DNA of 64,000 nucleotides from Kribbella sindirgiensis (GCF_004331435.1 NZ_SJKA01000007.1:310001-374000); one strand, 5' to 3'. Shown: positions 7,497 through 15,481, numbered from the stretch's first letter. The notes: generated by a model from the letters alone, not told the origin. Translations and numbers: made by a program.

Positions 7497-8747
7497 ATGG
7501 ACATAGGGGAGCTGGTGAGCGAAGCAGTCGAGGTCGCGCGGGTGGTGGACCGGGCGCATCGCGAGAGCTGGTCGACGGTGCTGTCGTCGGTGGTCCGGCT
7601 GACGCGGGACCTGGATCTCGCGGAGGACTGCACGCAGGACGCGTTCGTCCAGGCGCTGCGTACCTGGCCGGACGGGATCCCGGACAATCCGGGTGGGTGG
7701 CTGACGACGGTCGCTCGGCGGTTGGCGCTGGACCGGCTGCGGCGGGAGACGAACCTGCGGCGGAAACTGCCGCTGCTGGTGGAGCAACCCGACGACGAGC
7801 AGCCCCACGACACCGAGCAGCCGACCGATCCGTTGCGGCTGGTGTTCACGTGCTGCCACCCGGCGTTGGCGCGGGAGTCGCAGGTGGCGTTGACCTTGCG
7901 GCTGATCTGCGGGTTGACCACGCGGGAGGTCGCCGCCGTGCTGCTGATCGGCGAGGCGACGGCGGCCGCGCGGATCACCCGGGCGAAGAAGAAGATCGCG
8001 GCGGCCGGGATTCCGTATCGCATTCCGGCGGATCACGAGTTGCCGGCGCGGATGGATGTGGTGCTGACCGTCGTACATCTGGTCTATACGGCGGGGTACG
8101 TCGCCACGGGGGTGGAGCTGACGCGGACCGATCTGACCGGGCGGGCGATCGAACTGGCGCGCATGCTGGAGCGTTTGATGCCGGACGAGCCGGAACCGCT
8201 AGCACTGCTAGGACTGCTGTTGATGACCGAAGCGCGGGGTGATGCGCGGGTCAGTGGGGACGGTGAACTCGTCCTCCTGGCAGACCAGGATCGATCGCGG
8301 TGGGACGTGAAGCTGTTGGCCGAGGGCGTCTCGCGGGCGACCGCGGCATTGCAGCGCGGGCATGGGCGGTTCGCGTTGCAGGCGGCTGTAGCCGGGCTCC
8401 ATGTGACAGCGCCGTCATGGGAGAAGACGGACTGGGGGCAGGTGGTCCGGATGTACGACGCGATGATGGTGAGCTGGCCTACGCCGATTGTCGCCCTCAA
8501 TCGGGTGGCGGCGCGCAGCCTGGTGCCTGGGGCCGACCTGGAGGCGGTCCTGGTCGAATTGGATGCCTTGAGCAAGGAGCCCGCTCTCGCGACGTACGCG
8601 TACCTCCCCGCGACCCGGGCGGATGTCCTCACCCGCCTCGACCGCCCCGGGCAAGCAGCCGAGGCCTACGAGCAGGCGATCCGCCTGACCGCCAACGAAA
8701 CCGAACGCCGCTTCCTCACCACCCGCCTCACCAACCTGAACCGCTAG
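7497..8747 (+). CDS. ECF RNA polymerase sigma factor, ECF42-type with TPR-like C-terminus
   Basis: 416 residues. Region 2 is at about 25-90 (VVRLTRDLDLAEDCTQDAFVQAL, then GWLTTVARRLALDRLRR). Region 4 is at about 120-170 (LTLRLICGLTTREVAAVLL, then AAARITRAKKKI). The remaining 240 residues are a helical, TPR-like extension that replaces a separate anti-sigma factor in ECF42 proteins. ATG 7497 is used here, but GTG 7515 has a better Shine-Dalgarno (AGGGGAG) and may be the true start. It lies behind a DGPF gene, the standard partner. Likely targets are the DGPF gene itself and related YCII genes. Ends in a convergent gap that carries a palindromic repeat. Confidence 0.9.
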   Translation: MDIGELVSEAVEVARVVDRAHRESWSTVLSSVVRLTRDLDLAEDCTQDAFVQALRTWPDGIPDNPGGWLTTVARRLALDRLRRETNLRRKLPLLVEQPDDEQPHDTEQPTDPLRLVFTCCHPALARESQVALTLRLICGLTTREVAAVLLIGEATAAARITRAKKKIAAAGIPYRIPADHELPARMDVVLTVVHLVYTAGYVATGVELTRTDLTGRAIELARMLERLMPDEPEPLALLGLLLMTEARGDARVSGDGELVLLADQDRSRWDVKLLAEGVSRATAALQRGHGRFALQAAVAGLHVTAPSWEKTDWGQVVRMYDAMMVSWPTPIVALNRVAARSLVPGADLEAVLVELDALSKEPALATYAYLPATRADVLTRLDRPGQAAEAYEQAIRLTANETERRFLTTRLTNLNR

Positions 8748-8853
8748 TACCTCGGCAAGAAACGTTGGGTTGGTTGACCGGCGTGGTGGTGGATCTGGAG
8801 GCCTGCTGTCGGGTGAACTGGGGAGCCGGACTGCCTGATTCGGGAGGGCAGGA

Positions 8854-8875
8854 CTCCCCAAACTGGTTTGGGGAG
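8854..8875. repeat. Solitary 22-bp palindrome of the intergenic repeat family
   Basis: Perfect arms CTCCCCAAAC (8854-8863) and GTTTGGGGAG (8866-8875) around TG. It sits in the 231-bp gap between the ECF42 gene and the convergent MerR gene. The same palindrome, with minor changes, forms the tandem module of the larger elements at 13953-14542 and 56829-57458. Its occurrence alone shows it can exist independently of them. Possible roles are a bidirectional terminator hairpin or a REP-like protein-binding site. The rest of the gap is G-rich with no gene visible. Confidence 0.85.
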
Positions 8876-8978
8876 GAGCGGGGGCGTCAAGGAGCGCTGG
8901 TTCGGGGCGCCGGTTGCGGTGAGCTCGGGGGGTGACCTTTGAGGTGGGGCCGGGTGGGGGCGGTGAGGGGACTGTGGG

Positions 8979-9395
8979 CTAGGCGCGAGGGGCCCAGAGT
9001 TGGTCGGCGTCGCCTGCCTGCAGGCGGCCTCGGTAGACGTCGATCTTGTGGTCGATCAGTTCGAGGCTTTCGGTGAGTTGGGCCAGTTGGGTGAGGATCT
9101 CGGCGCGGTGGGTCTCGAGGAGTTCGAGCCGGTCCTTCTCGTTGCCGCGGCCGGCGGTGACGAGTTCGGCGTACCGGCGGATGGTGCGGATCGGCATGCC
9201 GGTGGCGCGGAACCTGGTGCAGATCTTGATCCAGTCCAGGTCGATCTGCCGATACCGGCGGCGCCCGCCGGCGGTGCGGTCGACAGTGGTGACGACCAGG
9301 CCGGCGCGCTCGTAGTACCGCAGCGTGTGGACGCTGACGCCGGTGCGTTCGGCGGCTTCGGAGATGCTGATCCCGCGTTCATTGACTTCGAGCAC
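8979..9395 (-). CDS. MerR family transcriptional regulator
   Basis: 138 residues starting at GTG 9395. The N-terminal winged HTH is canonical (ISISEAAERTGVSVHTLRYYERAGLV, residues about 9-34, then GGRRRYRQIDLDWIKICTRFRATGMPI). A C-terminal coiled coil (about 85-125, ending in IDHKIDVYRGRL) would mediate dimerisation. No conserved metal-binding cysteines are seen: the only Cys is in the DNA-binding half, so a drug or small-molecule sensor is more likely than a metal sensor. It is divergent from an MFS exporter across only 23 bp; a MerR-type promoter overlaps its own start codon. Confidence 0.92.
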   Translation of the reverse strand: MLEVNERGISISEAAERTGVSVHTLRYYERAGLVVTTVDRTAGGRRRYRQIDLDWIKICTRFRATGMPIRTIRRYAELVTAGRGNEKDRLELLETHRAEILTQLAQLTESLELIDHKIDVYRGRLQAGDADQLWAPRA

Positions 9396-9412
9396 GCTCT
9401 AAATCCTAGCGT
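9382..9412 (+). promoter_or_regulatory. MerR-type promoter with 19-bp spacer for the MFS gene
   Basis: TTGACT (9382-9387) and TAGCGT (9407-9412) are separated by exactly 19 bases, the long spacer typical of MerR-activated promoters. A small dyad GAGC (9390-9393) / GCTC (9396-9399) lies inside the spacer. The promoter overlaps the first codons of the divergent merR-like gene, so binding would also affect that gene. The transcript would begin at or near the MFS ATG (9419), giving a leaderless mRNA; no Shine-Dalgarno is present. Confidence 0.6.
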
Positions 9413-9418
9413 TGTTCC

Positions 9419-10804
9419 ATGACCACACTCCAGGAATCGGTCACGGTCCGCCGGTACGCCGTCCTCGCGATCTGCTGCGCGAGCCTGCTGATCTCGGTGA
9501 TGGACGTCTCGATCGTGAACATGGCGCTGCCCGCGATCCGCGACGATCTCGGCGCCTCGACGGCCGGCCTGCAGTGGACAGTCGACGCCTACACGCTGGT
9601 GCTGGCGAGCTTCCTGCTGCTGGCCGGCTCCACGGCGGACCGGTACGGCCGCAAGCGCATGTTCCGCCTCGGGCTGACCGTCTTCGGCCTCGGCTCGTTG
9701 CTCTGCAGCCTCGCTCCGACCATCGAGACGCTGATCGCCGCCCGCGCCGTCCAGGCGGTCGGCGGCACGCTGCTCAACCCGGTCGCGATGGCGATCGTGG
9801 TGACGGTGTTCCCGGAGCGCGCCGAACGGGCCCGCGCGATCGGCATCTTCGGCGCGACCGCCGGCCTCTCGCTCGTCCTCGGCCCGATCCTCGGCGGTGC
9901 GCTTGTCGACGGTCTCGGCTGGCGTTCGATCTTCTGGGTGAACCTGCCGATCGTCGTCCTCGCGGTGATCTTCACCAGCCTGTACGTCCCCGAGTCCCGC
10001 GCCGCCCACGGCCGCCGCTTCGACCCGATCGGCCAGCTCCTGGTCGTCGTCCTGCTCGGCAGCGTCGTGTCCGCGATCATCGAGACGAACGGCCTGCGGA
10101 CGCCGCTGATCGCCGCGGCCGCTGTCGCCGCGGTCCTCCTGATCGCGTACGAACGCCGCCGCGCGGAGCCGTTGCTCGAGCTCCGCCTGTTCCGCAGCGT
10201 CCCGTTCAGCTCGGCCGTGGTGATCGCGATGTTCGCCTACACCGGGTTCGGCGCGTTCCTCTTCGTCACCACGCTCTACCTGCAGAGCGTTCGGCACCTG
10301 TCCGCCCTGAAGGCCGGCCTGTGCCTGCTGCCCGTCGGTCTCCTGATCTGCGTCCTCTCACCGCTGACCGGCCGGGTCGTCGGCTCGCGCGGCCCACGCC
10401 TGCCGTTGGTCGTCGCAGGTACGGCGCTGACGCTCGGAGCACTCGCCTCGCTCACGATCCAAGCGTCCACCCCGCTGCTCGCCGTACTCGCGGTCTTCCT
10501 GTTCTTCGGCATCTTCCTCGGCACCATCAATCCGCCGATCGCGAATTCGGCGGTGTCCGGGATGCCCGCATCGATGGCCGGCCTGGCCGGTTCGCTGGCC
10601 TCGGTCGGCCGGCAGACCGGTACGTCGCTCGGTGTCGCGATCGCCGGATCGATCGTCGGCGCCACCGCGACGACCGATCCGCGGCGGTTCGTCCGCGCCG
10701 AGCACATCGTCTGGTGGCCGACGCTCGCGATGGGTCTCGTCGTACTGGCGTTGGCGCTCGTCAGCACGAGCCGCCGCGCGCGGCTCACGGTGCAGGAACT
10801 TTAG
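9419..10804 (+). CDS. MFS transporter, DHA2 (EmrB/QacA) drug-exporter type
   Basis: 461 residues, strongly hydrophobic, with motif A-like GSTADRYGRKRMFRLG after TM2 and motif C-like GATAGLSLVLGPILGGALVDGLGWRSIFWVNLP (split here by position, about 140-172). Length and the N-terminal segment MDVSIVNMALPAIRDDLG place it in the proton-coupled DHA2 group, usually with 14 membrane segments. Probable role is export of toxic compounds from the cytoplasm. It is divergent from a MerR regulator that likely induces it. Its last 20 bp overlap the 3' end of the convergent sigma factor gene. Confidence 0.9.
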   Translation: MTTLQESVTVRRYAVLAICCASLLISVMDVSIVNMALPAIRDDLGASTAGLQWTVDAYTLVLASFLLLAGSTADRYGRKRMFRLGLTVFGLGSLLCSLAPTIETLIAARAVQAVGGTLLNPVAMAIVVTVFPERAERARAIGIFGATAGLSLVLGPILGGALVDGLGWRSIFWVNLPIVVLAVIFTSLYVPESRAAHGRRFDPIGQLLVVVLLGSVVSAIIETNGLRTPLIAAAAVAAVLLIAYERRRAEPLLELRLFRSVPFSSAVVIAMFAYTGFGAFLFVTTLYLQSVRHLSALKAGLCLLPVGLLICVLSPLTGRVVGSRGPRLPLVVAGTALTLGALASLTIQASTPLLAVLAVFLFFGIFLGTINPPIANSAVSGMPASMAGLAGSLASVGRQTGTSLGVAIAGSIVGATATTDPRRFVRAEHIVWWPTLAMGLVVLALALVSTSRRARLTVQEL

Positions 10805-11759
10805 GCAGGCCGAAGTACGGCACCAGCTCGGGGTCGCTGAAGACGTGGATGTGGGACAGGCCGGTGGGGGTCGGCGTGAGGACGGCGACTCCGTACGGGT
10901 CGCCCTTGAAGTAGGCGCCCACCGCGGGCTGGCCGTTCGCGATGATCGGGATCATCCGCCAGTCGCCCGGTGCGCCGACCGCGGAGGCGAGGAGCTGCAG
11001 GCACATCACGCGACCGTTGAACCAGGTCGTCGTACCGACCATCTCGATCGCGGCGTCGGCGCGGAGAGCACGTTCCAGGGCGGCGGTGTCGGCGTTCTCG
11101 AAGCCGGCGATGTAGTCGTCCAGCAGCGCTAGCGATTCGGGATCGGTCGGCGCCGAGACCTCGCCCGGAACCGTGGAATCCAGGTTGGCACGGGCGCGCT
11201 GGAGGGTGCTCTTCACGGCCGCGACCGAGGTGTCGAGCATGGTGGCGACCTCTGCGGCCGGGAAGGCGAGGACCTCTCGCAGGATCAGTACGGCGCGCTG
11301 CTTCGGCGGCAGGTACTGCAAGGCGGCGATCAAGGCCAGCCGCAGACTCTCCCGCAGCGTGACGATCGCCGCCGGATCCGACGACGCCGTCGACCCCGCC
11401 GTCGGCGCAGGTATCACCAGGGTCTCGGCGATCGGCTCCACGAACCGCACCGCCGGATCGTCCGGCGGCACGCCGGGACTGAGGTCGGTCGCGGGTGCTC
11501 CGAGGCCGGACGGGAGCGCGCGGCGGCCGCGTTGTTCGATCGCGGTCAAGCACACGTTGGTCGCGATGCGGTACAGCCAGACCCGCAAGGACGAGCGTCC
11601 CTCGAAGGAAGACCACGACCGCCAAGCGCGCAGGTACGTCTCCTGCACCGCATCCTCGGCCTCGTGGACGGACGCGAGCATCCGGTAGCAGTGCGCCAGC
11701 AACTCCTTGCGGAACGGCTCGGTCAGGCCGAACTCGCTCATCACAGCTCCCTGAGTCAT
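10785..11759 (-). CDS. ECF sigma factor with C-terminal SnoaL-like domain (SigG/SigJ type)
   Basis: 324 residues. Region 2 is at about 15-80 (HEAEDAVQETYLRAWRSW), region 4 at about 130-190 (YLPPKQRAVLILREVLAF, then AVKSTLQRARANL). From about 205 a NTF2/SnoaL-like domain follows (SLALLDDYIAGFENADTAALERAL), as in mycobacterial SigG and SigJ, where it takes part in controlling the sigma factor. The ATG overlaps the upstream esterase stop by 4 bp, indicating translational coupling; an internal Met at 11741 is an alternative start. Its 3' end overlaps the MFS gene by 20 bp tail to tail. Regulon unknown. Confidence 0.9.
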   Translation of the reverse strand: MTQGAVMSEFGLTEPFRKELLAHCYRMLASVHEAEDAVQETYLRAWRSWSSFEGRSSLRVWLYRIATNVCLTAIEQRGRRALPSGLGAPATDLSPGVPPDDPAVRFVEPIAETLVIPAPTAGSTASSDPAAIVTLRESLRLALIAALQYLPPKQRAVLILREVLAFPAAEVATMLDTSVAAVKSTLQRARANLDSTVPGEVSAPTDPESLALLDDYIAGFENADTAALERALRADAAIEMVGTTTWFNGRVMCLQLLASAVGAPGDWRMIPIIANGQPAVGAYFKGDPYGVAVLTPTPTGLSHIHVFSDPELVPYFGLPKVPAP

Positions 11760-12661
11760 CGCGTCTCCAACTCCAGCACCCGCCGGGCAAAGCGTCCCAT
11801 CCGCCGGATCGCGTCGTCAGCCTCCGGCGCGCGCCCGGCCGCCATCTGGAACGTGTGCTGCATCTCCGGGAACACGTCCAGCTCCACCTCGACCCCGGCC
11901 TTCTCCGCGCCCGCCGCGAGCTGCTGCGCGTCGTCCAGCAGTACTTCGTCTCCGCCGACCTGGATGTAGATCGGTCCGAGCCCGGTCAGGTCGCCGTACA
12001 GCGGGTTCACGAACGGGTCGCGCGGTGAGCCGTCCGGTCCGAGGAAGATCCAGGCGAGTCCGCGCACAAGGTCCCGGTGGAAGAACGCGTCGCGGTCCCG
12101 GTTCTCGTCGTACGACGCTCCTGTGGCCTCGAAATCCACCCACGGAGAGAACGGCATCGCACCGGCGGGCAGTGGCAGGCCGACCGAGCGGGCGCGGAGC
12201 TGCGTGGTGATCGTCAGCCCGCCGCCGGCCGAGTCGCCGGTGAACAGGATGTGCTCGGGCGCGATGCCCTGATCGAGCAGCCAGCGGTACGTGTCGACCG
12301 CGTCGTCGACCTGGGCCGGATGTGGGTGATCGGGTGCCAGCGGATAGTCGAAGACCAGCGCCCGTACGCCGACCGCTCGGGCGAGGTGCGCGAACAGCTT
12401 CCGGTGCGAGTACTGCGATCCGCCGACGAAGCCGCCGCCGTGCAGACACAGCAGCGCCCGGTCGGCTGCGGCGCCATGCGGCACGATCCACTGCGCCCGG
12501 CGTCCGGGTACCGCCAGATAGTCCACGTCCGCCGGTTCGGTCGTCAGCTCGGCCCAGCGGTGATCGGCCAGCTCCTGATCGCCGTCCTGGCGGTTCTCCT
12601 CGGCGGCCTTCCGGTTCGTGGCCCAGTGCCGCCGTACCGCATCCGACTCCTTGCTCGCCAT
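11756..12661 (-). CDS. Alpha/beta hydrolase, hormone-sensitive lipase (HSL) family
   Basis: 301 residues from ATG 12661, selected because GAAAGGGA precedes it at a good distance; the frame is also open to 12691. The oxyanion motif HGGG is at 74-77 and the nucleophile elbow GDSAGG at 142-147 (Ser144). An Asp in the GGDEVLLDD segment and a His in MQHTFQM complete the expected triad. HSL-type enzymes hydrolyse short-chain esters or acylglycerols in the cytoplasm. It is coupled by a 4-bp overlap to the downstream sigma factor gene, so expression of the two is linked. Confidence 0.9.
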   Translation of the reverse strand: MASKESDAVRRHWATNRKAAEENRQDGDQELADHRWAELTTEPADVDYLAVPGRRAQWIVPHGAAADRALLCLHGGGFVGGSQYSHRKLFAHLARAVGVRALVFDYPLAPDHPHPAQVDDAVDTYRWLLDQGIAPEHILFTGDSAGGGLTITTQLRARSVGLPLPAGAMPFSPWVDFEATGASYDENRDRDAFFHRDLVRGLAWIFLGPDGSPRDPFVNPLYGDLTGLGPIYIQVGGDEVLLDDAQQLAAGAEKAGVEVELDVFPEMQHTFQMAAGRAPEADDAIRRMGRFARRVLELETR

Positions 12662-12727
12662 CGTGCGTCCCTTTCGTTGCAGGTCTGTCACCGGTACTGA
12701 CCGAGGACACCGCGAAAGGGAATCGGT

Positions 12728-13111
12728 GTGCTTGACTGGACTATGAGCACGCCGCTGTCAGGCTCCGAAGAACGTACGTGGGCGATGGTCGCGCACATCG
12801 GTGTGCTGATCGCCGCCTGGCTGGCGATGGGCTTCCTGTGCCCGCTGATCATCTGGCTGGTCTTCCGGGACCGCTCGGACTTCGTACGGCGGCACGCGGT
12901 GGAGTCGCTGAACTTCCAGATCTCGCTGCTGATCTACTCGGCGCTCGGGGCCGTGCTGATCTTCATCACGTTCGGTCTCGGGGTGCTGATCGTCGTACCG
13001 CTGATCGTGATCGGCGCCATCGCGGCGCTCGTGGTGATCATCCTCGCGACGGTCGCCGCGTCCGGTGGGAACGACTACCGCTACCCGTTGACGATTCGCT
13101 TCGTTCGCTAG
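12728..13111 (+). CDS. DUF4870 small membrane protein
   Basis: 127 residues from GTG 12728, which has GAAAGGGAA upstream; ATG 12743 (MSTPLSG) is the alternative but lacks a ribosome-binding site. The family signature is seen in EERTWAMVAHIGVLIAAW, then FRDRSDFVRRHAVESLNFQ, followed by two long hydrophobic segments (about 55-75 and 78-105). DUF4870 proteins are small integral membrane proteins of unknown function. It precedes the phosphotransferase gene by 10 bp and may be co-transcribed with it. Confidence 0.88.
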   Translation: MLDWTMSTPLSGSEERTWAMVAHIGVLIAAWLAMGFLCPLIIWLVFRDRSDFVRRHAVESLNFQISLLIYSALGAVLIFITFGLGVLIVVPLIVIGAIAALVVIILATVAASGGNDYRYPLTIRFVR

Positions 13112-13121
13112 GGTCGGCCCG

Positions 13122-13934
13122 GTGGAACTCATCGGGCAGGGGATGGAAGGGGCCGTCTACGACCTCGGCGACGGCACCGTGCGGAAGGTCTGGTTCGATC
13201 GCCGGCCGGAGGACGTCCGGCCGTTGAAGGCGTTCCTCGACGCGCTGCCGGAGCTGCCGTTCCGGACGCCGCGGATCCGCGAGATCTCCGCGAGCGAGGA
13301 CGGGCTGGCGGTCAGCGTCGAGGACAAGCTGACCGGCGTACCGCTGTCCGAGGCCGGCCTGGCGGAAGACGTTGCGCTGGACGCGTTCGTTTCCGTGGTC
13401 GAGGCGCTGCGCGAGGTGCGGCCGGGGCCGGCGCACGATGCGATGCCAGTGCTGGGTCAGCCGTTCTGGGAGGGGTCGTGGGGCGAGAGTCTGGCGGGAC
13501 TGGTACGTCGTCGCGCCGAAGCCTCGATTGTCTACCTGGAGCGTGACGTCGCCGGTTTCCCTGAACTGTTGGAGGACGTGCTGGACGGCCTGACACAGAT
13601 CGGCGACCGGTTGAGTGTTGTGCACGGGGATATCTGTCCGCCCAACGTGCTGATGGACGGTCAGCGGGTCGCGGCGGTGCTGGACTGGGGGTTCCTGTCG
13701 ACCGCAGGGGACAGCACGTTCGAGGCGTCGCTGGCGGCCGGGTTCTTCGACATGTACTCGCCCGACGCGCGCCGGCTCGACGACCGGCTCACGGCCCGGT
13801 TCGAGGAACTCGGGCACGATCGGGAGCGGATGCGGCTGTACCGGAGGGCGTACGCCGTCATCACCGCCACCATCTACGACGAGAACGCCGGCGACGGCCA
13901 CTACACCTGGTGCATCAACCAGCTCACGAGATAA
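13122..13934 (+). CDS. Aminoglycoside phosphotransferase (APH) family protein
   Basis: 270 residues from GTG 13122. The catalytic loop VVHGDICPPNVLMD (about 165-178) supplies the Brenner-type HGD and Asn, and AAVLDWGFLS carries the metal-binding Asp. The N-terminal lobe is short (GMEGAVYDLGDGTVRKVWFD). The family phosphorylates small molecules such as aminoglycosides, macrolides, choline or homoserine; nothing here identifies the substrate, and resistance should not be assumed. It follows the DUF4870 gene and ends 19 bp before the large intergenic repeat. Confidence 0.85.
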   Translation: MELIGQGMEGAVYDLGDGTVRKVWFDRRPEDVRPLKAFLDALPELPFRTPRIREISASEDGLAVSVEDKLTGVPLSEAGLAEDVALDAFVSVVEALREVRPGPAHDAMPVLGQPFWEGSWGESLAGLVRRRAEASIVYLERDVAGFPELLEDVLDGLTQIGDRLSVVHGDICPPNVLMDGQRVAAVLDWGFLSTAGDSTFEASLAAGFFDMYSPDARRLDDRLTARFEELGHDRERMRLYRRAYAVITATIYDENAGDGHYTWCINQLTR

Positions 13935-14145
13935 CTACCGCGACGACTAAGGGCTGTGTGGGTGGTTGGTGCCGGCGCGGGCGGTTGAGTGCGCGTTCTC
14001 GACAGGACGTGTCGCGTGACTGGGTAGTACACCTGAGCGTGATCGCGCCCGCGCGTACGGCGTCTCACCGGTGCTCTACCTGTCGCGCCGCCGCGCCGCC
14101 GCGCCCCCGCGCCGCCGCGCCCCCGCAATCCCCGTGGCTGCTTGG

Positions 14146-14217
14146 CTCCCCAAACCAGTTCGGGGAGTCCCGCACCCCGAAAACGGCATGTGATCCTTCC
14201 CAAACCGGTTTGGGGAG
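14146..14217 (+). repeat. Two palindromic units of the 50-bp repeat in copy A
   Basis: Two near-palindromes at 14146-14167 and 14196-14217, 50 bp apart, with arms CTCCCCAAAC/GTTCGGGGAG and CTTCCCAAAC/GTTTGGGGAG. The 28-base spacer contains GCACCCCGAAAACGGCA, also present between the units of copy C. Confidence 0.85.
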
Positions 14218-14429
14218 CCCTGCACCCCGGGGAAGTCGTGCCCGCGGGGAGGTCGTGGGTGGGCAGCCGAACAGCGGGGAATCAAAGTTGCAGATCGTGA
14301 CGGCGGTTTCTTTCCCAACAAGACAGCTCACCCGCTCCGACGACACAACTCACCGTCGCGGGCTCCGCCGAAACCCACGACTCGATGCACCCGGCGGATA
14401 GCGGCAACCGGTAACACGCACTGGGGACC

Positions 14430-14493
14430 GGGAACAGGCAATGGTGACTGGGGATAGGTAATACCAGGTGCCTACCCACCATTGCCTGTTCCC
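14430..14493. repeat. Long hairpin in the right module of copy A
   Basis: GGGAACAGGCAATGGTG (14430-14446) and its exact complement CACCATTGCCTGTTCCC (14477-14493) form a 17-bp stem with a 30-base loop containing GGTAATACC. Copy C keeps 14 bp of this stem. Copy B keeps it with one mismatch. Preservation of a long stem suggests an RNA structure or protein site rather than sequence drift. Confidence 0.8.
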
Positions 14494-14583
14494 TGATCCC
14501 GGATCGGGTTGATCGCCGACCGCACATCGGACAGGAGAGCGCGCGGCGTACGTGCCGGACAAAGCTGTGGTGCGCCAATCAGC

Positions 14584-15471
14584 TCACGAGGTGATCGGAG
14601 CGCCGTTCCTGAGGTTGTGCAGTTGGTCCGGCGCGGCCAGGAGCATCGGGAGGCGGCGCGCGTTGAGCGGTGACACCAGTCCGGCCAGTTTGTCCGGCGG
14701 GTGCCACGAGACGCCGCGGATCTCGAATCCGTCCGGCTGCAACCGGTCGATCAGCGACGGGTCGTGCACGCCGCCGTCGTACAGGATCTCGACAGCGTCG
14801 CCCCAGCCCTCCCAGCGCGGCAGCCAGTCGATCGCCAGTACGCCGAGCAGCGGGAGCGCCGTACCGAGCTCCTCCTCCATCTCGCGGGCCGCGCCGGTCG
14901 CCGGGTCCTCGTCCGGCTCGACCACCCCGCCCGGCAGCTCCAGGTCGTTCTTGTAGCTGACCTGGCACAGCAGCACCCGTCCACCGGTGTCGCGGACGAC
15001 GACGTGCGCGATCACGCGCTTCTTGGGCAGCGTCGAGTCCATCAACGCCGTCCAGCCAGTCACGGTGTTCGGGCGCGGGTCGTCGGTGCGCATGCCGTAG
15101 ATGGCGACGTCCCGGCGCTCCCCCTCGACGAGTGCGGCGCCGCGCAGGATGCCTTCACGCCGGAACCCGGAGCGGATCGCGATCCGGGCCGACGAATGCA
15201 GCTCCGGGTCCACCTCGACCTGCAGCCGCTCGAGCCCGAGCTCACCGAAGGCGTACTCCGTTACGAGTCGCATGGCCTGCTCTGCGACTCCTGGGCCGCC
15301 TTCGAGCGACCAGACGACCAGAGCGGCCCCAGGCGTGGTCCGGCGCACCTCGATGGTCCCCATGGTGTCGCCCGGGGCCCTGTACTCGACGGTGAACGTC
15401 GTCACCTGCCCGTTCGGCTGCGCAGGGCGCAGCGTCAGGTCACCATCTGACAGCGGTTCCACGGCGGTCAC
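14584..15471 (-). CDS. GNAT acetyltransferase - Nudix hydrolase fusion
   Basis: 295 residues from GTG 15471, which starts 10 bp after the glgB stop; the open frame continues upstream into glgB but only out of register with it. Residues 1-130 are a RimJ-like GNAT domain (MRLVTEYAFGELGLERLQVEVD, then SSARIAIRSGFRREGILRGA). Residues about 150-290 are a Nudix domain; the box region reads GGVVEPDEDPATGAAREMEEELG, close to GX5EX7REUXEEXGU. Such fusions could acetylate one substrate and hydrolyse a nucleoside-diphosphate-linked one; neither substrate is known. It is probably the last gene of the glgB operon, although a link to glucan metabolism is not evident. It ends in the convergent gap with repeat copy A. 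Confidence 0.85.
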   Translation of the reverse strand: MTAVEPLSDGDLTLRPAQPNGQVTTFTVEYRAPGDTMGTIEVRRTTPGAALVVWSLEGGPGVAEQAMRLVTEYAFGELGLERLQVEVDPELHSSARIAIRSGFRREGILRGAALVEGERRDVAIYGMRTDDPRPNTVTGWTALMDSTLPKKRVIAHVVVRDTGGRVLLCQVSYKNDLELPGGVVEPDEDPATGAAREMEEELGTALPLLGVLAIDWLPRWEGWGDAVEILYDGGVHDPSLIDRLQPDGFEIRGVSWHPPDKLAGLVSPLNARRLPMLLAAPDQLHNLRNGAPITS

Positions 15472-15481
15472 GCCGTGAACG

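Larger units (their letters stand above)
13953..14542 (+). repeat. Mosaic intergenic repeat element, copy A
   Basis: About 590 bp filling the 649-bp gap between the convergent phosphotransferase and GNAT-Nudix genes. In order it contains: a left module with the conserved core TTCTCGACAGGACGTGTCG (about 13998); two copies of a 50-bp palindromic unit (14146-14217); a central module partly specific to this copy (about 14240-14405) ending in ACCCACGACTCGATGCACCC; and a right module with a 17-bp-stem hairpin (14430-14493) and the conserved tail CACATCGGACAGGAGAG. Copies B (34216-34598) and C (56829-57458, inverted) share these modules. Conservation runs through more than one reading frame, arguing against a protein. 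I do not recognise the family. Confidence 0.85.

Noticed and set aside
5516..8242. Open frame of 908 codons on the plus strand across the monooxygenase, DGPF and sigma genes
   Set aside because: Runs antisense to one gene and out of frame through two others that have complete family motifs.
13122..13934. Aminoglycoside resistance gene
   Set aside because: Only the general APH fold is visible; the family covers many kinases and nothing shows antibiotic specificity.
13953..14542. Insertion sequence or MITE
   Set aside because: No transposase, no terminal inverted repeats and no flanking target duplication could be seen; kept as an unclassified repeat.
14282..14578. Peptide CPMCGRRSTRSG followed by HLVLPVPSHHCLFPVPSAC, open in copies A, B and C
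   Set aside because: It recalls a zinc-binding peptide, but a second frame of the same stretch (GTWYYLS and TIACS) is conserved equally well, so the conservation is at DNA level. The C-terminal parts differ between copies.
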